Shown here one piece after another: positions 1-6,368 of a stretch of 6,746 nucleotides of DNA. The DNA comes from a bacterium (GTDB taxonomy: Bacteria; Zixibacteria; MSB-5A5; GN15; FEB-12), in NCBI GenBank assembly GCA_030629485.1, contig DAOVOW010000102.1, forward strand, positions 1 to 6,746, in the 5' to 3' direction. The notes beneath the pieces are model-generated. The model saw only the letters and a program-made list of their open reading frames with translations, was not told the DNA's origin and did not search any database. Position 1 is the stretch's first letter; every line of letters begins with the position of its first letter. Position numbers and translations under genes: made by a program.

Positions 1-1
1 C

Positions 2-697
2 CAGAAATCAGCGCTACTGCCGGAGGTCACCAGCGAGAGACTGAAACTACTGCTATCTCGCTTTAACGTCTACAGATTATATTACAGTCTGCGCGATCTT
101 GAGGTGGTCAGGGACAAGCATTTCTTCTATGCCCCGTTTGACGGCACCGTGCTCAGCGCCGGCTTCCGGACTGGTTCCACAGCGCGAGGCGGCAGCCTGC
201 TGGGGAGTATTGTCAGCCTGGAGAATCAGGAAGTGCAGTTGCCCGTTCCGGCTACTGACCTGACCTGGATCGAGCGAAACCGGCCGGTCATTCTAACCTC
301 ACTGGAAACCGGCGATCAGTGGCGGGGCCGGATAGCTCGTATCGGGAGCCATGTCGAAGCTCGTACCCAGACGGTGGATGTTTATGTTTCGGTCGACCCG
401 GCCGATGGGAAACCCCTGCTGAACGGCGTCTTCCTGGAGGCAAGAATCCCGGGGCGCAACGTCGAAAACGCGTTCTCCATGCCTCGCCGGGCACTTTATG
501 AGAACTCCTACGTTTACCGCGTGATTGACGGCAGGTTGGATTATTGCGAGGTGACGATAGCTCACCGGAGTTACGATTCCGTCGTAGTGGAAACCGGGTT
601 GAACGACGGCGACACTGTTGTGGTCGAACTTTTGCAGGGCGTCTCAGCCGGAATACTCGCTGTCCCGCGAATTGAGACCGAGGAACGGAGTCGTTGA
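2..697 (+). CDS. RND efflux membrane fusion protein (periplasmic adaptor), C-terminal part
   Basis: This is the 3' part of a gene for an HlyD/AcrA-type periplasmic adaptor, which would link the inner-membrane RND pump encoded next to it to an outer-membrane channel. The frame is open to the left edge, so the true start, signal peptide or lipobox, and first lipoyl half lie outside; an internal GTG at 104 is not the start. Of the 231 visible residues, about 1-38 look like the end of the helical hairpin. Residues about 42-65 (YAPFDGTV then GSLLGSIV) form the second lipoyl half. Residues about 70-150 fit the beta-barrel domain, and about 155-231 the membrane-proximal domain, with the typical MPRRALYENSYVYRV stretch and GLNDGDTVVVE. 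The stop overlaps the pump start by one base (TGATG), so the two are almost certainly co-transcribed and translationally coupled. The family call is firm; the substrate is unknown. Confidence 0.9.
   Translation, partial: QKSALLPEVTSERLKLLLSRFNVYRLYYSLRDLEVVRDKHFFYAPFDGTVLSAGFRTGSTARGGSLLGSIVSLENQEVQLPVPATDLTWIERNRPVILTSLETGDQWRGRIARIGSHVEARTQTVDVYVSVDPADGKPLLNGVFLEARIPGRNVENAFSMPRRALYENSYVYRVIDGRLDYCEVTIAHRSYDSVVVETGLNDGDTVVVELLQGVSAGILAVPRIETEERSR
681..690 (+). promoter_or_regulatory. Ribosome binding site of the RND permease gene
   Basis: A purine-rich stretch (AGGAACGGAG) inside the last codons of the adaptor gene ends 6 bases before the ATG at 697. It is only a partial match to the Shine-Dalgarno consensus. 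This spacing, and the ATG that overlaps the adaptor's stop codon, favour the ATG at 697 over the in-frame TTG one codon earlier at 694. Confidence 0.5.
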
Positions 698-3600
698 TGC
701 GCCGGGTGGTTGCATACTTCATCCGCCATCCGATTTGGACGACGGTGCTGTTGTTCGGCGTCATCGGGTTTGGAGTTATCTCACAGAGCCGTCTCCGTTA
801 CTCGTTCTTCCCGGAGATGCCACCGGACATCATCACTATTCAGATCGCCTACCCCGGAGCGGCCCCGGAAGAGGTGGCCGAAGGCGTCGTGCTGAAGATC
901 GAGGAGAACCTTGACGGCCTGAATGGTGTTGAGCGTGTCACTTCGGTTTCAAGAGAGAATAGCGGCACGGTCAGCGTAGAGATTACCCGCGAAGCTGATA
1001 TCGACAAGGTGCTGGCGGATGTCAAGAATGCCGTCGACCGCATCAACTCCTTTCCTGTCGATGCCGAAGAGCCGGTCATCTTCGAGCAAAAGTTTCGTAC
1101 CCGGTCATTGTCGGTGGTGCTGTACGGTGCGGCCGACCGATACAACCTGAAGTACATTGCCGAGCAATTCCGCGATGACCTACTGGCTATAGAGGGGATA
1201 TCTCAGGTGGCTTTCGAGGGACTGCCGAATCTCGAATTCTCAATCGAGGTAGCGGAGGCTGACCTGCGCCGGTATGGCATCAGTTTCGATGAGATCGCGG
1301 CGGCGGTTAGAAAGGCCAATATCAACATCTCCGGGGGGAAGTTAGACACCGATGACGAAGAGATCCTCATCCGTGCCTGGGGACGCAGCTACCGCGCCGA
1401 GGAACTGGACCGGATACCCGTTCGCGGCAATGCCGACGGCAGTGTCATTTACCTGGGTGATATAGCTACAACCCGGGAGCAGTGGGAGGATATTCCGGAC
1501 AAACGGTACTACAACAGCCAGACGGCGGTCATACTCAATATCGATCAGACCGAGCAGGAGGATATCCTTGCCATCGCCGACAGCACCAAGGCATACATTG
1601 AGCGGTTCAACGAATCCAACGAGACCCTGCATGCCGTAGTTATTGATGACCGAACCATTCCGCTCACGCAACGAATCGATCTTCTGGTCAAGAACGGCCT
1701 CATAGGTTTGCTGTTGGTGCTAACGGCATTGGGCTTCTTCTTGAAACTGCGGTTGTCCTTCTGGGTGGCGGTCGGTATTCCGTTCTCGTTTGCTGGTATG
1801 TTCATTATTGCCGGTTTCTCAGGTATCACTATCAACGTTATTTCGCTTTTTGGAATGATTATCGTTGTCGGCATCCTGGTTGACGACGCCATCGTGGTGG
1901 CGGAGAATATCTATGCCCACCATGAACGCGGCGAACCGGCACTGAAAGCGGCGGTTGACGGCACGATGGACGTTCTGGCGCCGGTGGCTACATCTATAGC
2001 CACAACCGTTATTGCCTTTATTCCGTTTTTTTACCTGGACAGTATGATTGGCAAATTCATCTGGCAGATGGCGCTGGTGGTCATTGCCTCACTGATCTTC
2101 TCGCTGGTTGAGGCGTTTCTGGTGCTGCCATCTCATCTCGCACACTCGAAGGGCCTGAAGCGCGATCGAGCGGTTCCGGCCCTTCGAAAACGGATTGACA
2201 ACCTTGTCCATGCTCTAACACACCGCGTTTATGCGCCGTTACTCCGCGCCGCCATGACCCGCAAATGGATTACGATCACAACTCCGATAGCCCTGGTGAT
2301 GCTTACGGTAGGGCTGGTCCGTGGCGGACTGATCGGCGTGACCTTCTTTCCGTTCATGGATAGCAACACCGTGCCGATTAATGTTTCGCTGGTAGCCGGT
2401 CGCCAGGAGGTTGACACCGATTCGCTTCTGGCTGGTATAGAGCGCATATGCTGGCAAGTAAACGAGGAGTTCAAGAGCCAACGCGATGACTCGGCCGATA
2501 TTGTCATCGGGATCAAGCGCGATATCGGATCGAATGATATTGGCGAGTCCGGCAGTCATGCCGGACGTATCGTCCTGCAGTTGATGGATGCTGAGCAGCG
2601 GGACTTGCAGAGTTATGAGATAGTCAACCGCATTCGCGAAGTCGTTGGTCCCTTGCCAGGTGTGCAGAACTTCACTTTCGGCAGGGCTGGGCACTTCGGC
2701 AAGCCTCTTTCGCTGAGTCTGCTTGGGAATGATGTCGAGCAGCTGGATAAAGCTCGACGTCTGCTGGTAGCTGAGCTAAAAACCTACGGGGCTCTCAAGG
2801 ACATTACTGACTCCGATCAGGAAGGTCGGCGTGAAATCGACATTACCCTCAAACCGAGAGCCCACACCCTGGGTTTGACGCTTCAGGATGTCGCCGGCCA
2901 AGTGCGACAGGGGTTTTTTGGGCAGGAGATTCAGCGCATTCAACGCGGTCGTGACGAAATCCGTGTCTGGGCGCGCTATCGTCCGGAGGATCGGTTGTCG
3001 CTGGGTCAACTGGACCGGATGCGGATTCGCGCTACCGACGGAAGCGCGTACCCCTTCAGCGAGTTGGCCACCTACCGTATCAAACGGGGCATAACGACGA
3101 TCAACCACCTTGAACGGAAACGGGAGATCAAGATCGAGGCCAGGCCTTTGGAGGTTGAGGCCGACCTCCCGCCGATTCTGGACCATATCGAAAACGACAT
3201 ACTGCCCCGCGTCCTGGGTCAGGTGCATGGAATTACGGCGGCATTCGAGGGACAGTCGCGTGACCAGGCCAAGATGCTGCGGTCCATCAAGCGGACCTTT
3301 CCCATCGCTCTGGCGGGAATGTTTATCCTGGTGGTGCTGGTGTTTCGATCGTATGCTCAGGCGTTGCTCGTTTTCTCTCTTATACCGATTGGGGCTTTGG
3401 GGGCCATTTGGGGACATGGGATCCAGGGTTTGCAACTCAACATGCTCTCTCTGATTGGTTTCATCGCCCTTTCGGGTATCATCATTAACGACAGCATAAT
3501 ACTGGTCGATCGGATCAACAGCAATTTGCGACTGGGGCAAACACTGTTTGATGCTGTGCACAATGCCGGCCTGACCCGTTTGAGACCTATCCTGCTGACT

Positions 3601-3858
3601 ACTCTTACCACCTCCCTTGGACTAGCGCCGCTGATTCTGGAGACCAGCCGACAGGCGCAGTTTCTCATACCTATGGCGGTGTCTGTGGCCTATGGGCTTT
3701 TGTTCGGCAGCTTCATCTTGCTGCTCATTTTGCCCACCTCGTACGTCGCCTTCAGTTCGATTCGCGTCAGGTGGTCAAGGCTCCTGACCGGCCGAGCGGT
3801 AACACCGGAAGCTCTCGAGCCGGCCGTCAAGGAACTCCATCAGCAGTTGGTGGAGTAA
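697..3858 (+). CDS. RND-family efflux transporter permease (AcrB/HAE-like)
   Basis: This is a full-length (1053 aa) inner-membrane proton-driven pump of the AcrB/MexB-type RND superfamily, which works as a trimer with the adaptor encoded just upstream. The sequence shows the duplicated RND plan: TM1 about 11-29, a large periplasmic porter loop about 30-330, TM2-TM6 about 333-478, TM7 about 525-545, a second periplasmic loop, then TM8 (867-886), TM9 (889-908), TM10 (about 916-940), TM11 and TM12 to about 1025. The TM4 motif GILVDDAIVVAEN carries the paired proton-relay aspartates D396 and D397. In TM10 the motif is GIIINDSIILVDR, so N931-D932 stand where AcrB has Lys940-Asn941. The RLRPILLTTLTT motif before TM11 is also typical. 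I start at the ATG that overlaps the adaptor stop. The frame is intact. The substrate (drug, lipid, metabolite) cannot be told from this sequence, and no regulator or outer-membrane factor is visible. Confidence 0.93.
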   Translation: MRRVVAYFIRHPIWTTVLLFGVIGFGVISQSRLRYSFFPEMPPDIITIQIAYPGAAPEEVAEGVVLKIEENLDGLNGVERVTSVSRENSGTVSVEITREADIDKVLADVKNAVDRINSFPVDAEEPVIFEQKFRTRSLSVVLYGAADRYNLKYIAEQFRDDLLAIEGISQVAFEGLPNLEFSIEVAEADLRRYGISFDEIAAAVRKANINISGGKLDTDDEEILIRAWGRSYRAEELDRIPVRGNADGSVIYLGDIATTREQWEDIPDKRYYNSQTAVILNIDQTEQEDILAIADSTKAYIERFNESNETLHAVVIDDRTIPLTQRIDLLVKNGLIGLLLVLTALGFFLKLRLSFWVAVGIPFSFAGMFIIAGFSGITINVISLFGMIIVVGILVDDAIVVAENIYAHHERGEPALKAAVDGTMDVLAPVATSIATTVIAFIPFFYLDSMIGKFIWQMALVVIASLIFSLVEAFLVLPSHLAHSKGLKRDRAVPALRKRIDNLVHALTHRVYAPLLRAAMTRKWITITTPIALVMLTVGLVRGGLIGVTFFPFMDSNTVPINVSLVAGRQEVDTDSLLAGIERICWQVNEEFKSQRDDSADIVIGIKRDIGSNDIGESGSHAGRIVLQLMDAEQRDLQSYEIVNRIREVVGPLPGVQNFTFGRAGHFGKPLSLSLLGNDVEQLDKARRLLVAELKTYGALKDITDSDQEGRREIDITLKPRAHTLGLTLQDVAGQVRQGFFGQEIQRIQRGRDEIRVWARYRPEDRLSLGQLDRMRIRATDGSAYPFSELATYRIKRGITTINHLERKREIKIEARPLEVEADLPPILDHIENDILPRVLGQVHGITAAFEGQSRDQAKMLRSIKRTFPIALAGMFILVVLVFRSYAQALLVFSLIPIGALGAIWGHGIQGLQLNMLSLIGFIALSGIIINDSIILVDRINSNLRLGQTLFDAVHNAGLTRLRPILLTTLTTSLGLAPLILETSRQAQFLIPMAVSVAYGLLFGSFILLLILPTSYVAFSSIRVRWSRLLTGRAVTPEALEPAVKELHQQLVE

Positions 3859-3889
3859 GCGGCAGCGGCAGAAATCAGACCTGCGAGGC

Positions 3890-3915
3890 TCATGCTTCGA
3901 CTGCGCTTAGCATGA
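3890..3915. repeat. Stem-loop downstream of the RND gene
   Basis: TCATGCT (3890-3896) and AGCATGA (3909-3915) form a perfect 7-bp inverted repeat around a 12-base loop, 31 bp after the RND stop codon. No T-run follows, so it is not a textbook intrinsic terminator, though it could still end or stabilise the RND transcript. The loop region (CTTCGACTGCGCTTAGCATGAC) resembles short intergenic repeats of the type CTTCGACTGCGCTCAG that I recall from several bacterial genomes; that likeness is from memory and untested. Confidence 0.45.
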
Positions 3916-3921
3916 CACTCT

Positions 3922-4007
3922 TGTAGGGCGGGTCCGTCTTCGCCGAAGGCCCGCCGTAGGAGGGGACCCGCCACTGTCGGCAGGTTTGAAGACAAACCTG
4001 CCCTACA
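3922..4007. repeat. 86-bp palindromic REP/MITE-like element
   Basis: The two ends form an inverted repeat: 3922-3941 matches the reverse complement of 3988-4007 at 17 of 20 positions, and the outer 8 bases (TGTAGGGC / GCCCTACA) match exactly. The inside is itself palindromic. A left hairpin pairs GGCGGGTCC (3927-3935) either with GGACCCGCC (3964-3972, perfect 9 bp) or with GGCCCGCC (3948-3955, one bulge). A right hairpin pairs GGCAGGTTTG (3979-3988) with CAAACCTGCC (3993-4002, perfect 10 bp). Two inverted palindromic units are the layout of REP/BIME elements or a small MITE. I see no clear target-site duplication at the flanks. It has no coding capacity. Its right end covers the stop codon and last codon of the convergent dehydratase gene. 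The inverted-repeat structure is directly visible; that it is dispersed in the genome is inference. Confidence 0.65.
3979..4002 (-). terminator. Strong hairpin directly after the dehydratase stop codon
   Basis: A perfect 10-bp stem (GGCAGGTTTG / CAAACCTGCC) with a 4-base loop abuts the dehydratase's TAG stop with no spacer. It sits between convergent genes, where it could terminate transcription or protect the 3' end of the mRNA. There is no T-run after it on the minus strand (GACAGTGG follows), so Rho-independent termination is not supported by the usual signature. It is also one half of the larger palindromic element, so its presence may reflect insertion rather than a terminator in its own right. 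Confidence 0.35.
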
Positions 4008-6363
4008 TTCCCTGCTCGGTGCGCCGGATGATCTCGTTCTGCAATTCGTCGGTTAAATCTACAAAGTAGTCGCTGTAGCCGGCCACTCTCACGATCAGAT
4101 TGCGGTACTTATGCGGTTCTTCCTGGGCGCGACGCAACGTGTCGGCATCAACGACGTTAAACTGGACGTGGTGGCCATTCATCTTGAAGTACGTTCGCAC
4201 GAGGTGCGCCAGCTTCTCGATACCGTCCTCGTCACTGAATAGTTGCGGCGTGAACTTCTGGTTCAAGAGAGTACCGCCGGTGCGCAAATGGTCGATCTTT
4301 GCCGCCGAGTTCAAAACCGCCGTCGGACCGCACAGGTCCATTCCCTGCACCGGGGAGATACCTTCGGAGAGAGGTGTGCCGCGGAAGCGTCCGTCCGGTG
4401 TCGCCCCCACCACGCTGCCGAAGTAAATATGACAGGTGGTGGGCAGAAGATTGATACGATGATGACCGCCCCTGGTGTTGGGACGGCCATCGGTCAATCG
4501 GAAATAACTCTCGAACACACGACGGGCCAGATCATCGGCGTAGTCGTCGTCGTTGCCATACTTTGGTGTGTCCAGCTGGAGGCTTTGCTGCACTGATTCA
4601 TGGTCGGCGAAGTTCTCCCGCAGCATGGTGACCAGTTGGGCCATGGTCATCGTATGCCTGTCATAGACGTGATACTTGATTGCGCTCAGGCAATCGGTGA
4701 TGCTGCCAAGCCCCACGCCCTGTATGTACGAACTGTTGTAACGTGCGCCGCCGGCGTTGTAGTCTCGACCGTTGGCGATGCAGTCATCGATCAGGATCGA
4801 CAGGAACGGCGCCGGGAGGTGTTCGGCCCAGAGTCGTTCGATAATTGTGTTCCCTTTGATCTTGATGTCGATGAAGTGCGCCAACTGCTTTTCAAAGGCG
4901 GCATAGAATTCATCGAAGGTCTCGAACCGCGCGGGATCGCCGGACTCAACGCCGATTTGTTCACTGGTTCTCGGGTCGACGCCGTTGTTGAGAGTAATCT
5001 CGAGCACCTTGACCAGGTTGAAATACCCGGTGAGTATGTACGCCTCTTTGCCGAAAGCGCCCGCTTCGACACAGCCGCTGGCGCCGCCGGCCCTCGCATC
5101 CTCGAGTGATTTCCCCTGGCGCACCAGTTCCGCTACGATGGCCTCGGTATTGAACAGCGATGGCTGACCGTATCCGGTCTTGATGATTTTCAATGCCCGC
5201 TTCAACAAGCGGTCTGGGTTCTTCTTGCTGAGCTGGACCATTGAACTCGGTTGTAAGAGACGCATCTCCTCGATAACGTCGAGAATCAGGTAGGTGAGTT
5301 CGTTGGCGGCGTCCTCGCCGGTAGCCGTGATGCCACCGAGGTTGATAAGGCAGAAGTCGGTGTAGGTGTTGCTCTCCTGGGCCGTGACACCAACCTTCGG
5401 CGGCGCCGGCTGATTGTTGAACTTGATCCAGAACGACTGGAGCAACTCCCGGGCGCGCTCCTCAGTCAGTGGACCGCTCTCAATGTCCCTGCGATAAAAA
5501 GGCAGCAGATGCTGATCGAGTCGACCCGGATTGAAAGAATCCCAAGTGTTCAACTCGGTAATAACACCGAGATGCACAAACCAGTAATACTGCAGCGCTT
5601 CCCAAAAAGTCTCGGGCGCTTGTGCCGGAACGCGACTACAAATCTGCGCCATCTGCTCGAGTTCGGCGCGCCGACCCGCATCGGAAGTCTGTTGGGCCAG
5701 TTCGGTGAGTTTGTCGGCGTGCCGTTGTGCATGACCGAGCAGGGCGTCGACCGCTATCGCCATCGCCAATAGTTGATCCCGCTTGGCGGGAGCCTCGGGG
5801 TCGCCCTGGAAATCCAGTCCGCTGACTGCTGCGGCGATATCTGCCTTGAAGTCTATGAATCCCTTGCGATAGATCTTGTCATCAAGAACCGTGTGCCCCG
5901 GCGCTCTTTGTTCCAAAAACTCCGTGAACACGCCGGCCCGATAGGCAGCCTTCCACTCGTCATCGACTGCCTCAAAAATCCGATCACGGAGCGACCGGCC
6001 GGACCAGTATGGGATGATCGAATCATGCTGCGTCCGACGGACCTCATCGCTGACTGCGAATGATATCTTGGGACGGTCGTTCAGTATCGTGAAATCGTCG
6101 AGGCTGTGGGTGCAGATTTCGGGATAGGTCGGGGTGGCCTTGGGGGCTTCGCCGCGCTCGCCGACAATCAATTCACCGTCGTTGATACACACATGCTTCT
6201 TCTGGAGCAAGTACTTGAAGGCCAGCGCCCGAGCCACCGGCGTCGAGACCCGTTCCGCCTGGCCACTCTTGTAGAATTCAGTCAGTAGCGATGCTCGTTC
6301 TATCGAGAGGGTTGGCACAGCGTCAAGGCTTGCCTGGCGCAGCCGTCGGATACGTTCATTCAT
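4003..6363 (-). CDS. hypD: Glycyl radical enzyme, trans-4-hydroxy-L-proline dehydratase (HypD type)
   Basis: This 786-aa cytoplasmic glycyl radical enzyme is predicted to dehydrate trans-4-hydroxy-L-proline to (S)-1-pyrroline-5-carboxylate, which P5C reductase can turn into proline. The PFL-like barrel spans about residues 10-640 and the glycyl radical domain about 660-770. The thiyl cysteine is C431 in ASGCVEAGAFG, followed by the general base E433. The radical glycine is G762 in RVAGYSDYF. The active-site residues I recall for C. difficile HypD (F152, H160, W277, D278, S334, F340, C434, E436, Y450, T645, G765) all appear here three positions lower: F149, H157, W274, D275, S331, F337, C431, E433, Y447, T642, G762. 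The length also matches that enzyme (about 789 aa). The Cys-Cys pair of pyruvate formate-lyase is absent. The ATG at 6363 is fixed by a strong ribosome site 8 bases upstream and lies 5 bp after the activase stop. The stop codon lies within the end of the palindromic element. The symbol clashes with hydrogenase-maturation hypD, which is unrelated. A related glycyl radical enzyme with another substrate remains possible. Confidence 0.87.
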   Translation of the reverse strand: MNERIRRLRQASLDAVPTLSIERASLLTEFYKSGQAERVSTPVARALAFKYLLQKKHVCINDGELIVGERGEAPKATPTYPEICTHSLDDFTILNDRPKISFAVSDEVRRTQHDSIIPYWSGRSLRDRIFEAVDDEWKAAYRAGVFTEFLEQRAPGHTVLDDKIYRKGFIDFKADIAAAVSGLDFQGDPEAPAKRDQLLAMAIAVDALLGHAQRHADKLTELAQQTSDAGRRAELEQMAQICSRVPAQAPETFWEALQYYWFVHLGVITELNTWDSFNPGRLDQHLLPFYRRDIESGPLTEERARELLQSFWIKFNNQPAPPKVGVTAQESNTYTDFCLINLGGITATGEDAANELTYLILDVIEEMRLLQPSSMVQLSKKNPDRLLKRALKIIKTGYGQPSLFNTEAIVAELVRQGKSLEDARAGGASGCVEAGAFGKEAYILTGYFNLVKVLEITLNNGVDPRTSEQIGVESGDPARFETFDEFYAAFEKQLAHFIDIKIKGNTIIERLWAEHLPAPFLSILIDDCIANGRDYNAGGARYNSSYIQGVGLGSITDCLSAIKYHVYDRHTMTMAQLVTMLRENFADHESVQQSLQLDTPKYGNDDDYADDLARRVFESYFRLTDGRPNTRGGHHRINLLPTTCHIYFGSVVGATPDGRFRGTPLSEGISPVQGMDLCGPTAVLNSAAKIDHLRTGGTLLNQKFTPQLFSDEDGIEKLAHLVRTYFKMNGHHVQFNVVDADTLRRAQEEPHKYRNLIVRVAGYSDYFVDLTDELQNEIIRRTEQGM

Positions 6364-6368
6364 TCGCG

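Noticed and set aside
694..696. TTG at 694 as the RND start
   Set aside because: The next codon is an ATG that overlaps the adaptor stop in the common TGATG arrangement and has better spacing to the purine-rich stretch upstream.
104..697. Adaptor gene starting at the GTG at 104
   Set aside because: The same frame is open and protein-like all the way to the left window edge, and a start at 104 would remove the rest of the helical hairpin and the first lipoyl half. It is an internal codon of a partial gene.
2776..3561. 261-codon reading frame antisense to the RND gene
   Set aside because: Its composition (many His, Gln, Arg, Asp) and lack of any recognisable domain mark it as a shadow of the well-supported RND gene on the other strand.
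3859..4002. Small protein-coding gene between the convergent genes
   Set aside because: The gap is only 144 bp, is dominated by inverted repeats, and shows no start codon with a ribosome site and credible frame.
3922..4007. CRISPR repeat, riboswitch or small RNA gene
   Set aside because: There is no spacer-repeat periodicity, the region sits 3' of both genes rather than in a leader, and the palindromic layout is better explained as a REP/MITE-like repeat.
4600..5109. 169-codon reading frame antisense to the dehydratase gene
   Set aside because: It lies wholly inside the hypD coding region, has no recognisable domain, and is explained by the codon bias of the opposite strand.
4003..6363. Pyruvate formate-lyase (formate acetyltransferase)
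   Set aside because: PFL has two adjacent catalytic cysteines; here a single cysteine is followed by Val-Glu (GCVE), the dehydratase/eliminase signature, and the other pocket residues match HypD.
4003..6363. Hydrogenase maturation factor HypD
   Set aside because: It shares only the gene name. That protein is a small Fe-S protein of about 370 residues with no glycyl radical domain.
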